A DNA stretch of 64,000 nt from JAKAVN01 sp963734845 (GCA_963734845.1 CAVTIS010000001.1:310001-374000); one strand, 5' to 3'. Positions 34,207 to 43,726 are shown, counted from the stretch's first letter. The notes: generated from the letters alone by a model not told the origin. Numbers and translations: made by a program.

Positions 34207-35928
34207 GTGAAACGGCACATGTCCATGGGCGATTTTCTGGTCGCCTACCTGCGCAAGATCGGCGCAACCCACGTTTTCGGGATCCCGGGCGATCTCGCGC
34301 TGAAGCTGTTTTTCGCCCTGGGCCGGCGCGAGGGACCGCAAATCATGACCTTCTCGCACGAGCCCGGCGTCGGTTTCGCGGCCGACGGCTATGCGCGCGC
34401 CACCGGTAAAATCGGGGTCATTTGTGTAACTTACGGCGCCGGCGGCCACAACATGGTCAACCCGGTGGCGGGATCGTTTTCCGAGCGCGTGCCGCTGCTC
34501 ATCCTGTCCGGCGGTCCCGGCGAGGAGGAGCGCAAGCTCGGCACGCTGATTCATCATCAGGCGCGCGAGATAGAGTCGCAGCATCGCATCTACCAGGAAG
34601 TCACTTGCGCCGCGGCGGTGTTGACCGATCCGCGCCGGGCCGCGATGCAACTGCACGACGTGGTGCGCGCGATTTGGGCCGAGCAGCGCCCCGGCTACAT
34701 CGAGATCCATCGCGACATGGTTGACCGCGAGATCGAGGTGCCCGACGAACTGCTGGAATGGGACGGCCAGCTGCGCTTTCACGAGTCCGACGCCCGCCGA
34801 CTCGAGGAGGCGGCGCGCGAGACCGCCGCGATGTTCAACGAAAGCCGCAAGCCCGTGCTGATCGCGGGCATCGAGATCCATCGCTACAAGGCCTCGCGCG
34901 AGCTGGTCGAGCTGGCCGAGCAAATGGGCGCGCCGGTGATGACTACGGTACTCGGCAAGGGCGCCTTTCCGATGGACCATCCGCTGTACATGGGCGTCCA
35001 TGTTGGGCCGATAAGCCCACCGCCAATCGTCGCGCGGATGGACGAGGCGGATTTCGTGCTGAACTTCGGCTGCCTCAGGACCGACATGAACTTTGGTAAT
35101 CGCCCGCCCCACATTATCGAGGGCAAGTCGGTATGGGCGGTCGACCGGCGAGTCGACGTCAAGTATCACACCTACATGAACGTCGGCGTGCGCGATTTCG
35201 TGCGCGCGCTGCGCAAACAGCATATCCAGCGCCACGACGAGACCGTGCACTACGCCGACAACCTTCGCGAAGCGATCGGCAGATCCAACGGAGGCGGTGC
35301 GGCGCTGCGGGTCGGCGAGATTCTGATGGTGGTCAACGAGTTTCTCGCCGCGCACAAGCGCTACATGGTGGTGGCCGAGTCGGGCGACATGCTCTTCGGC
35401 GGACTGGACGTGCGCGTGCCGCATAGCGGAACCTATCTGGCGCAGGGGTTTTACGCCTCGATGGGCTTCGCGGTGCCGGCCGCTTTGGGCGCGCAGATCG
35501 GATCGGGCCTGCGTCCGATCGTGCTCTGCGGCGACGGCGGCTTTCAGATGACGGGTCCGGAAATTTCGCACGCGCCGGCCTTCGGCGCCAATCCGACCGT
35601 AATCATAGTCAATAATGGTGGATGGGGCATCTTTCGGCCGGTGGCGAGCGAACGGCGCGACCTGCTCGATATACCGCCATGGCCGTATGCGCGGCTGGGC
35701 GAGGACTGGGGTGGCGCAGGCTACGAGGCGAACAACCCGGCCGAACTGCGCAGCGCCCTTGAAGCGGCCCATCGCGGCGCCGGCTTCGCGATCATCGACG
35801 CCAAGGTCGGCCGCGACGATCTTTCGCCGGTAACGCTGAAATACATCCAGGCCGCCGCCGAGCGCTCGCAGGCGCCGCCTGCCGAACGCCGCAACAGCGG
35901 CGGCCATCACGGGCGCTCGCGCTCCTGA
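34207..35928 (+). CDS. Thiamine-diphosphate decarboxylase, indolepyruvate/phenylpyruvate decarboxylase-like
   Basis: 573 residues with three ThDP-enzyme domains. The PYR domain holds the activating glutamate E52 in SHEPGVGFAADGYAR. The middle domain has ETAAMFNESRKPVLIAG. The PP domain has the cofactor motif GDGGFQMTGPEISHA...IIVNN (GDG to NN). The family decarboxylates aromatic or branched 2-keto acids, or carries out related carboligation. The GTG start follows GAGGAGGTC; ATG 34219 is possible. The C-terminal 25 residues are His/Arg/Ser-rich and add to the normal length. The following gene is a truncated acyl-CoA ligase, suggesting use of aromatic acids. Confidence 0.88.
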   Translation: MKRHMSMGDFLVAYLRKIGATHVFGIPGDLALKLFFALGRREGPQIMTFSHEPGVGFAADGYARATGKIGVICVTYGAGGHNMVNPVAGSFSERVPLLILSGGPGEEERKLGTLIHHQAREIESQHRIYQEVTCAAAVLTDPRRAAMQLHDVVRAIWAEQRPGYIEIHRDMVDREIEVPDELLEWDGQLRFHESDARRLEEAARETAAMFNESRKPVLIAGIEIHRYKASRELVELAEQMGAPVMTTVLGKGAFPMDHPLYMGVHVGPISPPPIVARMDEADFVLNFGCLRTDMNFGNRPPHIIEGKSVWAVDRRVDVKYHTYMNVGVRDFVRALRKQHIQRHDETVHYADNLREAIGRSNGGGAALRVGEILMVVNEFLAAHKRYMVVAESGDMLFGGLDVRVPHSGTYLAQGFYASMGFAVPAALGAQIGSGLRPIVLCGDGGFQMTGPEISHAPAFGANPTVIIVNNGGWGIFRPVASERRDLLDIPPWPYARLGEDWGGAGYEANNPAELRSALEAAHRGAGFAIIDAKVGRDDLSPVTLKYIQAAAERSQAPPAERRNSGGHHGRSRS

Positions 35929-35948
35929 TTGGCGCGGCTTTGCGGCCG

Positions 35949-37241
35949 ATGAGCGACTACGAAAATTCGTATCGCGATTTTCGCTGGGAGATGCCGGAGC
36001 ATTTCAATTTCGGCGCCGCCATCGACGTGCTTGGCGCCGAGCCGGGCCGCCCCGCGATCCTGAGCGAGGATCAAGACGGCAATCGCTCACGTCTGTGCTT
36101 TGCCGACATTCGTGAGCAGTCCAACCGTATTGCCAATGTGCTGGTGGGCCTCGGAGTCAAGCCGGGTGACCCGGTGATGGTCGCGCTGCCGCGCATCACG
36201 CTCTGGCAGGCGGCCTACGTGGGCGCGCTCAAGGCCGGCGCGATCGTGGTCCCATGCGGCGCGGCGCTACGCGAGAAGGACCTCGTCTACCGCGCCAATC
36301 ATTGCGGCGCTGTTGCGATCATCGCCGCGGTCGAGAGCGCCGAGCTTATCAGCGATCTGCGCAAACAGTGTCCGGCGCTCAAGCACTATCTCATCGCGGG
36401 TAGCCCGCGAAGTGGATGGCTGGGTATGCGGGACTCGATGGCGAAGGCCTTCGCCAGCTTTTCTCCGGTGTCGACGCGCTCTAGCGATCCGGCGATTTGT
36501 TTATACACTTCCGACGGCGCGCACGAGCCCAAGGCCGTGCTGCATAGTCACGCCTATACCTGGTGTCAGCGCTATATCGGCAGCCACTGGCTCGACCTGC
36601 GGCCGGGCGAATTGCACTGGGGGATTGCGGACACGGGAACGGCGCGGGCAGGGTATGGCGTGTTGTTCGGCCCGTGGATGAACGGTGTTACGACTTTCAT
36701 GTACAACGGCAGCCTCGAGCCGCGAAAGCAACTGGAGTTGCTCGCGCGGTATTCGGTCGCGACTCTTTGCGCGACGCCGACGGAGTACCTGCGGCTTATG
36801 CAGGACGATCTCGCATCGCACAAACTTCCGGCGCTCCGCCATTGCACCGCCACCGGCGAAGCGCTCAACGCGGAAATCGTCGGCGTCTGGCGTGATGCGT
36901 TCGGGCTTACAATCCACGACGGCTACGGCCAGGCCGAGACGGCGATCGTCGCCGCCAACATGCCGGGAATGGAGATCAGGGCGGGTTCGATTGGGCGGCC
37001 CTTGCCGGGTTACGACGTTCGTGTGCTCGGCGCCGAGGACAAGGAAACTGGCGACGGCGAAGTGGGCGAGATTGCCGTCCGGATCAACCCCGAGCGGCCG
37101 CCGTCGCTTTTGATTGAGTATTGGAAGAATCCAACAGCGAACGCCGCAGCGTTTCGCGGCGATTACTATTTCACCGGTGACCTGGCCTCGCGCGACAGCG
37201 ACGGCTATCTATGGTTTGCCGGCCGCGCACGTAACGGTTGA
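35949..37241 (+). CDS. Acyl-CoA/AMP-dependent synthetase, truncated (C-terminal domain absent)
   Basis: 430 residues of a medium-chain acyl-CoA synthetase (MACS)-like adenylate-forming enzyme. Large-domain motifs are clear: ADTGTARAGYGVLFGPW, ATPTEYLRLMQDDL, IHDGYGQAE and YYFTGDLASRDSDGYLWFAGRA. The protein stops at GRARNG, exactly where the hinge and the C-terminal domain of about 110 residues with the catalytic Lys should begin. The phosphate loop is also altered: TSDGAHEPKAV instead of TSGTTGxPKGV. Both changes predict loss of normal ligase activity. No remnant of the missing domain is visible before the SDR gene at 37287. It may be decayed, or a partner for a separate protein. Confidence 0.85.
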   Translation: MSDYENSYRDFRWEMPEHFNFGAAIDVLGAEPGRPAILSEDQDGNRSRLCFADIREQSNRIANVLVGLGVKPGDPVMVALPRITLWQAAYVGALKAGAIVVPCGAALREKDLVYRANHCGAVAIIAAVESAELISDLRKQCPALKHYLIAGSPRSGWLGMRDSMAKAFASFSPVSTRSSDPAICLYTSDGAHEPKAVLHSHAYTWCQRYIGSHWLDLRPGELHWGIADTGTARAGYGVLFGPWMNGVTTFMYNGSLEPRKQLELLARYSVATLCATPTEYLRLMQDDLASHKLPALRHCTATGEALNAEIVGVWRDAFGLTIHDGYGQAETAIVAANMPGMEIRAGSIGRPLPGYDVRVLGAEDKETGDGEVGEIAVRINPERPPSLLIEYWKNPTANAAAFRGDYYFTGDLASRDSDGYLWFAGRARNG

Positions 37242-37286
37242 ATTTCGCCGCGCGCACGCACGCTGATTAAGAACGAGCTTGCACAA

Positions 37287-38138
37287 ATGCATGTCGGCGA
37301 ATTTTCGCAAGGACCTACGGGCAAGCTTGCGGGCAAAACGGCAATAGTCACCGGCGGCGGCCGAGGCCTGGGCCGCGCGATGGCGTTGGGATTGGCGCGG
37401 GCCGGGGCGAACGTCGTGATTACGGCCGCGCGCGGCCGTCGTGAAATCCAGGCGGTCGCGGATGAAGCGAAGATTTTGAAGTCCGGAATCGTCCGTGGGT
37501 TGACGGCCGACGTCACCAGCGACGAGGACGGCCGGTTCGTGGTCGGCGAAGCGCTGCGCGAGTTCGGCGCGATTCATATCCTGGTGAATAATGCCGGACG
37601 CGGGATGCGCTTGGTCAGCGAGAATTTCCTCGATACTCCGACAAAGTTCTGGCAGACCGACCCGGCCGTGTGGCGGATGATCGTCGATACCAATGTGACC
37701 GGGCCGTTTCTGATGGCACGCGCGGTGGTGCCCCACATGCTCAAACAACGCTGGGGCCGCGTCATCAATATCTCCATGAATTACGAGACGATGCGCCGTG
37801 CCGGATTCTCGCCGTACGGACCTTCGAAAGCGGCGCTCGAGTCCGAGACTCTCATCTGGGCACAAGAACTGGCCGGAACCGGAGTGACCGTCAATTCATT
37901 GCTGCCGGGTGGAGCAACTGAGACCGGGATGGTCCCGGGCGACGTTGCACCTCACATTCGCAAACGGCTGCTGCGTCCTGAAGTCATGGTGCCGCCGCTT
38001 CTGTGGCTGGCATCGGAGGCCAGCGACGGAGTCAGCGGCGCCCGTTTCGTCGCAAACCTCTGGGATTCGTCGCTGCCGCCGGAAGAGGCCGCGGAAAAAG
38101 CGCGGAGCACGGAAGGCGCAATTGTTCCAGGGCCGTGA
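37287..38138 (+). CDS. Short-chain dehydrogenase/reductase
   Basis: 283 residues with a Rossmann fold: cofactor motif TGGGRGLG (22-29), structural NNAGRG and active-site Y-x3-K in YGPSKAA. The usual catalytic Ser, 13 residues before the Tyr, is Met here (NISMNYETM), with Ser one residue earlier; a shifted alignment is possible. The C-terminal part has an SLLPGGATETGM segment typical of SDRs. It lies 45 bases after the truncated ligase gene and could share its transcript. Substrate unknown. Confidence 0.9.
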   Translation: MHVGEFSQGPTGKLAGKTAIVTGGGRGLGRAMALGLARAGANVVITAARGRREIQAVADEAKILKSGIVRGLTADVTSDEDGRFVVGEALREFGAIHILVNNAGRGMRLVSENFLDTPTKFWQTDPAVWRMIVDTNVTGPFLMARAVVPHMLKQRWGRVINISMNYETMRRAGFSPYGPSKAALESETLIWAQELAGTGVTVNSLLPGGATETGMVPGDVAPHIRKRLLRPEVMVPPLLWLASEASDGVSGARFVANLWDSSLPPEEAAEKARSTEGAIVPGP

Positions 38139-38141
38139 AAA

Positions 38142-38702
38142 CTAGGATTTGCGCGGCCCACGTTCCAGCATATTGAGCTTGCCGGCGAAGTCCTCGAGAT
38201 CGACTTCAGTGGTCTCGAGCAATCGTGCGACCATTCCCCAGAAGCCGATCGAAAGGATCAGCTCGACCAGTTCTGTGGTGCGGAGATGTTTCTTCAGCGC
38301 CTCGAGCGTTTGCTTACGGCCCTTAATGTTACGCGTGACCTCGTCGGTGAGCGTGAGCACCAGGCGCTCGACCTCGTCGAAGCACTTCGCGCCGTCCCAG
38401 TTTTCCATCGCCCCCATCTGCTCGTCGCTGACTCCGCAAGCCTTGGCGATCGGCACGTGCTGGGTCCATTCGTAGACCGAACCGGTGAGCTTGGCGGTGC
38501 GCAGGATCGCGATCTCGCGCAGCTTACCGTCGAGTTTTGCGCGCGTCAGTAACGCATGGCCGAGGCGCGAGAAGTTCTGGAACACCGCGTCGCTGCTGTT
38601 GGCGATCATGCGCGCGACGTTCATCTTGCGCGGAGTGTTGCCCAGGATTTCGCGGGTCTTGTCGGAAGCCTTCGATTCGTCGACGTACGGTAGCAGCGCC
38701 AT
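38142..38702 (-). CDS. Carboxymuconolactone decarboxylase (CMD)-family protein
   Basis: 186 residues of the all-helical CMD/AhpD fold. The core contains AKLDGKLREIAILRTAKLTGSVYEWTQHVPIAKACGVSDEQ, typical of the family, with YEW-xx-H where AhpD would have CxxC. The peroxidatic Cys pair is therefore missing and it is not an AhpD reductase. Members include carboxymuconolactone decarboxylases and many of unknown role in aromatic-acid clusters. It converges tail to tail with the SDR gene, three bases apart. Confidence 0.85.
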   Translation of the reverse strand: MALLPYVDESKASDKTREILGNTPRKMNVARMIANSSDAVFQNFSRLGHALLTRAKLDGKLREIAILRTAKLTGSVYEWTQHVPIAKACGVSDEQMGAMENWDGAKCFDEVERLVLTLTDEVTRNIKGRKQTLEALKKHLRTTELVELILSIGFWGMVARLLETTEVDLEDFAGKLNMLERGPRKS

Positions 38703-38772
38703 CGCGCGTATTCCTCCGTTGCGGTTGCCGCGCCGCGCGCGGATAAGGGGAGCCTAATCTCGGGGGACGCGG

Positions 38773-38811
38773 CGATGCAAACCAGGCAACACCGGACGGT
38801 GTTGCGCATCG
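38773..38811 (-). terminator. Hairpin between the DedA gene and the CMD gene
   Basis: A stem of GCAACACC/GGTGTTGC (38786-38793 with 38798-38805) is capped outside by CGATGC/GCATCG (38773-38778 with 38806-38811). It begins directly after the DedA stop on the minus strand. No T-run follows, so an intrinsic terminator is uncertain. Confidence 0.4.
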
Positions 38812-38813
38812 GC

Positions 38814-39446
38814 TCAGGCTTGCGCGTCACGCTCCGGCGCTGCTTGACGCGTCCACCAGTGAATCAGGTAGGCGGCCAGTGCGATCAGCACCACGCCGAG
38901 CGCGATCCATCGCGCGCTCCAATGGATGAACTGGGCCGCGCGCCAGACCTCGTCGCCGACTAGGTAGCCGATCGTCACCATCAGCGAGCACCAGGATATC
39001 GCGCCCATCACGTTCCATCCCAGAAAGCGCAGAAACGGCATCCCCGCCGCGCCCGCCATCGGTCCGGCCAAAAAGCGCGCGCCCGTGATGAAACGCGCCA
39101 TGAAAACCGCCTTGCTGCCGTGCTGATCGAAGAACAGGCGCAACTGGTCGATACGCCGGCGCACGAACGCGAATCTCGCGGAGAGACGCTCGAGCAGGTG
39201 CTGGCCGCCCGTGCGTCCGATCATGAAACCGCAGCAGTCGCCGGTCACTGCGCTCGCCACCGCCACCAGATATACCCATTCGAGATCGAGCAGCCCGTGC
39301 GAGGCGAGAAAACCGGCGGTGATCAGCACGCTTTCTTCCGGCACCGGCACGCCCAGGTTGCCGACAAAGACAAGGATGAAGATGCCGAGATAACCCCACG
39401 CTGCGAGCAGGTTGGAGAGTTCGGCGGGGTTCGTCAGATGTTGCAT
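38814..39446 (-). CDS. DedA-family membrane protein
   Basis: 210 residues with about four to five membrane helices. Family motifs are NLGVPVPEESVLITAGF near the N-terminus and FMARFITGARFLAGPMAGAAGMP in the middle, with the conserved Arg residues. DedA proteins are proton-linked transporters of lipid carriers such as undecaprenyl phosphate or of polar phospholipids. ATG 39446 is used; the alternative TTG at 39491 adds 15 charged residues. Followed by a hairpin. Confidence 0.9.
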   Translation of the reverse strand: MQHLTNPAELSNLLAAWGYLGIFILVFVGNLGVPVPEESVLITAGFLASHGLLDLEWVYLVAVASAVTGDCCGFMIGRTGGQHLLERLSARFAFVRRRIDQLRLFFDQHGSKAVFMARFITGARFLAGPMAGAAGMPFLRFLGWNVMGAISWCSLMVTIGYLVGDEVWRAAQFIHWSARWIALGVVLIALAAYLIHWWTRQAAPERDAQA

Positions 39447-39598
39447 CAGCGTTCGATTTTCGCGGCCGCGCCACTCCCCTAGGTCGTTCAAGCTTGCCCG
39501 AATCGATCAGCCAAGGTAAGTGGGCGATGCCCGCGCGAAGCCTGAGTGACCCAAGGCCGCGCTGACAGAGACCGGGTCCCGTCCCGCAGCGCTGGAGT

Positions 39599-40972
39599 CT
39601 AGCTGCGGTGGCTGGAGAGATTGGGACGCGGCGGCCGAGCTGGAAGTTTGATCTTGCGGCCGTTGACCATCCATCCGCCGTCCTTGAAAGTCGCACGGCA
39701 AACGTAGTTGGCGCCGTCACGGACCAGGATGCCGCTTTGTTCGAGTTGCTGGAGTTGCGCCGGCTTTGTCACCTGCGCGAGAAAGCCGGGCGGCGCCGTA
39801 AGTTCGACCGCAGCATGTCCGTACTTGTTCCAGGCCTGCGCGACGACGCCCTTGGGATCGGGATTGTCGGGCTTTAGCAGTGGATCGTTGGCGAGGTCAG
39901 GGGAGATTCCGAACGTGGCCTTACCGGCCCCGTCACCGTTAGGGCTGGCGGCGTGCAGATCGATAGTCAATGTCGGCGATTCCTTTATTGTCGCAGCAAA
40001 CAGTTCGAGGATCTTTTGCTGCAGCATCTGCGATTGCGCCGGTTGGCCGGATGTCGACTGTGGAATCGAAGAGAGCGCTTTCATGAATTGGTCGATCGGA
40101 GCTAGCGGGATGTTACCGAACTCGGCGGCCAGACTTATCGGTCCCAGGATCAGCGTGCCCGCCGCTATCTTGCCGATCGACAAGCTGTCGCGCACTTCGA
40201 GCCGGCCATTATTGACCCGGCTCTGCCCCGCAAGGGCGATGTCCTGCACCAGGCCGCTCGCCGACGGATGCACGCCGCTGGCGACGACACTGTAGCTCAC
40301 CCGCGCGATTTTGAGGGCCTTGTCTCCGAGCCACAAGCCACTGCTGTGGCGATGCGACTCGCCGCGTATCGTCAGACCGGCCATCCCGGCTTCGCCGAAC
40401 CCGCCGCCGGCGGTGAAACCCGGCGCATCACCGCGTACGAAGTAGGCGTCCTGCGACAAATGTATTTCGGCGTCGAAGCCGTGGAACTTGGCGGTGAACT
40501 TCTGCGCGGCATCGGAGCGTTCAGTCGCCGCGCGCGAGATGTAGGTATCCAGCGCGCCGCCCAAACCGACGACCGTTGAGATGACGATCGGCGCGTCGCC
40601 GAAGAACCGGTCGAGATTGGTCTGCAAGGCCTGCGGCGGATCGGTGTCGACGACCGCCGCGACCGGGAAGGCTATGTGCCATCCATTGTAAAATCCGAGC
40701 GGGCCGTGACGCACGTGCTGTACGAATGTAATCGCGCCGCGGCCTGCCGTGAGCCTGACCGTGGCTTGCGAAGAGAACCATCCGCGATGGTAGGAATCGA
40801 GCCTGAGCGCGCGGCCCGTGCTGCCGAGTTGGGCGATCGAGTCGCGATAGACCCGCTCGGCCCGTCCGCCGAAAAGCGCGGGAACCACGATCGCCACTCC
40901 AAGGCATACAGCTGCGATGATGTATGCGGCACGGGCTTGCCCTCGTGCACCACCAGGCCTGGGTACAAACAT
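39599..40972 (-). CDS. DUF945 (YdgA)-family protein
   Basis: 457 residues with an N-terminal signal anchor (ARAAYIIAAVCLGVAIVVPALFGG). The early region YRDSIAQLGSTGRALRLDSYHRGWFSSQATVRL and the HGPLGF motif are the DUF945/YdgA signature. The C-terminal third has repetitive hydrophobic/polar strands and a final domain ending NYVCRATFKDGGWMVNGRKIKL. Located in the periplasm, function unknown. The start at 40972 keeps the signal anchor near the N-terminus; 41134 would add 54 residues that do not look like protein. The region between here and the gene at 41471 holds no gene. Confidence 0.8.
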   Translation of the reverse strand: MFVPRPGGARGQARAAYIIAAVCLGVAIVVPALFGGRAERVYRDSIAQLGSTGRALRLDSYHRGWFSSQATVRLTAGRGAITFVQHVRHGPLGFYNGWHIAFPVAAVVDTDPPQALQTNLDRFFGDAPIVISTVVGLGGALDTYISRAATERSDAAQKFTAKFHGFDAEIHLSQDAYFVRGDAPGFTAGGGFGEAGMAGLTIRGESHRHSSGLWLGDKALKIARVSYSVVASGVHPSASGLVQDIALAGQSRVNNGRLEVRDSLSIGKIAAGTLILGPISLAAEFGNIPLAPIDQFMKALSSIPQSTSGQPAQSQMLQQKILELFAATIKESPTLTIDLHAASPNGDGAGKATFGISPDLANDPLLKPDNPDPKGVVAQAWNKYGHAAVELTAPPGFLAQVTKPAQLQQLEQSGILVRDGANYVCRATFKDGGWMVNGRKIKLPARPPRPNLSSHRS

Positions 40973-41470
40973 GGCAACAAGGGCTATCAGTCGAAACTCG
41001 TCCGAACAAGCCGGCTGCCTACCGAAGGAAGCCAACGAAGCCGCGAAGATAAGCACTCTCTTCGCGTCGCCGCCGGCGTCCCGGTTTAGGCTGTAACGTG
41101 GGCCGGAAAGCCACTTACTGCGAGCGACTATCAAGCATCTTATTATCTATAACGCATTAAATTTGCCGCCGAGGACCCTGAACGTTACCTTACTTTTTCG
41201 CCGCCGACTTCCAGGAGAACACTGCTTCGGATCTGGGGAGTGTCCTCGGTTACGTAGACTCTGAGCGCCGCGCTGTCGGGCGTGCCTCCCACACCGATCC
41301 CGACCGCAACGACCCCTCGCTGCTGGAGCAGTCGCGGCTAACACCGTCGCCGTAAAATGCGCTATTTGGGAATGGGCGTCCGGTGAGATCGCGAAAAGGG
41401 CGGGTAAAGAAGAAATCCATCTGATGCGGCGCGGAGCGCCGTTGGGCCGATCTATAAGGAGGAGTGCATC
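40973..41470. other. Intergenic region without a recognisable gene
   Basis: Spacer between divergent genes (DUF945 on minus, dienelactone hydrolase on plus). It holds an AT-rich island at about 41130-41165 (TTATTATCTATAACGC) that could carry a minus-strand -10, and AAGGAGGAG just before ATG 41471. The rest is GC-rich with no hairpin with T-run, tRNA or credible reading frame. Confidence 0.5.
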
Positions 41471-42244
41471 ATGGCACTGGCTGGACAAGTAACCAATCCC
41501 GATCGTCTGGAAGGACGCGACGTCAGCTTTCAGAGCGACGGCACCGCAATCAACTCTTACCTGGTAAGGCCGCGCGAGTCTGGCTCCTATCCGGGCATCA
41601 TCGTGATTCACGAGGCTTGGGGCGTGATCGAGCATATCCGCGACGTGGCGCGGCGCTTTGCCAGCCTCGGCTATATCGTCCTCGCGCCGAATCTCTACAC
41701 CCGGGTCGGCGCGCCGAAGACCGACGATCCGATGAGTATCGTGCTCAGCAGGATGCTCGCACTGCCCGACGCGCAACTGGTGCGCGATCTCGACAAGGCG
41801 GCAGATCTCCTCGCCGCCCAGCCCGGGATGACTGGCAAGATCGGCTGCGTCGGATTCTGTATGGGCGGCCGCACTACGCTGCTCTACGCGTGCAGCAGCA
41901 ACCGGCTGAGCGCGGCGATCGATTGTTGGGGCGGAGGCGTCACCGCCGACGCGGCGCCCGCCTCGCCGGAGCGCCCCACGCCGATCGTCGATCTGGTGCC
42001 GCGACTTAATTGCCCGCTTTACGCGGTCTGCGGCGAGGAAGACGTCAGTCCCTCGCCCGCACAGGTCGAGGTGCTGCGTCAGCGCCTGCAGCAGGCCGGC
42101 AAGACTTTCACGATCGACATGTTCAAAAACGCCGGCCACGCGTTTTTTGCCGACTACCGGCCGAGCTACCGCGAGAAGGCGGCCTTCGAGCTGTGGCCCA
42201 AGATGGCGGCGTACTTCGATACGCATCTCAAGGGCAAAAAGTGA
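41471..42244 (+). CDS. Dienelactone hydrolase family protein (carboxymethylenebutenolidase)
   Basis: 257-residue alpha/beta hydrolase with a Cys nucleophile. The triad is C130 in GFCMGG, D191 in CGEEDVSPS and H223 in NAGHAFF, and the activating Glu E48 is in IHEAWG. These are the hallmarks of dienelactone hydrolase, which opens the lactone of 4-carboxymethylenebut-2-en-4-olide in chlorocatechol and related aromatic pathways; family members also act on other esters. AAGGAGGAG precedes the ATG. An amidase gene follows after 50 bases. Confidence 0.93.
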   Translation: MALAGQVTNPDRLEGRDVSFQSDGTAINSYLVRPRESGSYPGIIVIHEAWGVIEHIRDVARRFASLGYIVLAPNLYTRVGAPKTDDPMSIVLSRMLALPDAQLVRDLDKAADLLAAQPGMTGKIGCVGFCMGGRTTLLYACSSNRLSAAIDCWGGGVTADAAPASPERPTPIVDLVPRLNCPLYAVCGEEDVSPSPAQVEVLRQRLQQAGKTFTIDMFKNAGHAFFADYRPSYREKAAFELWPKMAAYFDTHLKGKK

Positions 42245-42294
42245 AACACGTCCCGATGATCTGAAGGGACGGGGGGCCATGGAGTAAGGACGCG

Positions 42295-43656
42295 ATGGAA
42301 GATTCCTGCGCGCTCACGCTCACAGAGGCCGCCCGCCTGGTCCGCGAGCGCAAGCTATCGCCCGTCGAGCTGGTCGATGCGTCGCTCGCGCGTATCGATC
42401 GGCTAGACGGCGCGATAAAGGCGTGGGCCGCGATCGATCGCGTGCGGGCGCGCGCCGCTGCTGCCGAGCTGGAGCGCGAAGCAGGTGAGGGGCGCTTTCG
42501 CGGCCCGCTTCACGGCGTGCCGGTCGGAATCAAGGACATCTTCTATACCGCCGGCCTTGCGACCGAGGGCGGCTCGAAATCGCTTGCTGGCTTCGTTCCC
42601 GACTACGATGCCGAGGCGGTGGCGCGGCTTAAGGGAGCAGGCGCGATAATACTGGGTAAGCTCGTCACCACTGAATTCGCGCTTTTGGATCCGGCCGCCA
42701 CCCGCAACCCGTGGAACCTCGAGCACACGCCCGGCGGCTCCAGCAGCGGCTCAGCCGCCGCGGTGGCGGCGCGGATGTGTTATGCGGCGATCGGTTCGCA
42801 AACCGTCGGCTCGACCATACGTCCCGCGTCGTATTGCGGCATCGTCGGGATGAAGCCAAGCTACGGACGAATCAGCCGCTACGGGATGCTCGCACTGGCG
42901 CCGAGTCTCGACCACGTCGGGATATTCACGCGCTCGGTCGCCGACGCGGCCGCGATGCTCGATGCGATGGCCGGAAATGATCCGCGCGACCCCGCAAGCC
43001 TCGCCGTCGCGACCGACGATTATATCCATGCGGCGGCGCAGCCGGCGCTGCCGCTCAAAATCGCGCTGATGCCCAATGCGTTCGACGATCGCGCAGCCGA
43101 GGAAATGCGGTCGGCCGTCGCCGCCGCGGTCGCCAAACTGGCCGGCGCCGGCGCGCGGATCGAAACCGTCGAGCCGCCGCCGACTTTCGCCTATATCGCG
43201 GCGAACACGATGCTCGAGTTAACCGCCGAGGCCGCCGAGGTTCATCGCGAGCGCTTTGCGGAGAAGAAGGATCTGTACGGGCCCAAGATTCGCGAGTTCG
43301 TCGAGCGCGGCCTAGAGACGCCGGCCTGGGAATACATGCGTGCGCGTGAGGTGCAAAGCCGCTTTCGGCGCGAAGTCGACCATGTGCTCGCGAGCTACGA
43401 CGCTATCCTGACCCCCGCCACCCCGGCGGCCGCGCCGGCCGGAATCGCCTCGACCGGCGATCCGTCATTCAACCTGCCATGGACCTTGAGTGGTCATCCG
43501 GTGATCGCGCTGCCCTGCGCGCTCGCCCCTTCGGGATTACCGATGTCGATTCAGCTCACCGGCGCGGCGCTCGAGGAGGGCCGGCTGCTGAGCGTCGCGC
43601 GATGGTGCGAAGAAGTCCTGTCTTTCGAGGCGCTGCCGCCCGCCGCGCCGCTCTGA
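42295..43656 (+). CDS. Amidase (amidase-signature family)
   Basis: 453 residues. The Ser-cisSer-Lys catalytic triad is K80 (GIKDIF), S149 (TPGGSSSGSAAA) and S173 (QTVGSTIRPA), with the 24-residue spacing expected for the family. The nucleophile loop reads GSQTVGSTIRP rather than the more common GTDTGGSIRIP, so the oxyanion neighbourhood differs from GatA. No GatB or GatC is nearby, so this is a catabolic amidase, not the glutamyl-tRNA amidotransferase. A second amidase is encoded at 50294-51679. Confidence 0.92.
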   Translation: MEDSCALTLTEAARLVRERKLSPVELVDASLARIDRLDGAIKAWAAIDRVRARAAAAELEREAGEGRFRGPLHGVPVGIKDIFYTAGLATEGGSKSLAGFVPDYDAEAVARLKGAGAIILGKLVTTEFALLDPAATRNPWNLEHTPGGSSSGSAAAVAARMCYAAIGSQTVGSTIRPASYCGIVGMKPSYGRISRYGMLALAPSLDHVGIFTRSVADAAAMLDAMAGNDPRDPASLAVATDDYIHAAAQPALPLKIALMPNAFDDRAAEEMRSAVAAAVAKLAGAGARIETVEPPPTFAYIAANTMLELTAEAAEVHRERFAEKKDLYGPKIREFVERGLETPAWEYMRAREVQSRFRREVDHVLASYDAILTPATPAAAPAGIASTGDPSFNLPWTLSGHPVIALPCALAPSGLPMSIQLTGAALEEGRLLSVARWCEEVLSFEALPPAAPL

Positions 43657-43726
43657 CAGGAAGCTTGTTTTCGAGGCGGATAGGGAATTCTTCTCAGGCC
43701 ATCGCGGCGCGAGCGGAACGGATTCG

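Noticed and set aside
34081..35910. Long open frame of about 609 codons antisense to the ThDP decarboxylase gene
   Set aside because: It mirrors a GC-rich gene with strong family motifs and has only low-complexity Arg/His/Val content; the plus-strand protein is clearly the real one.
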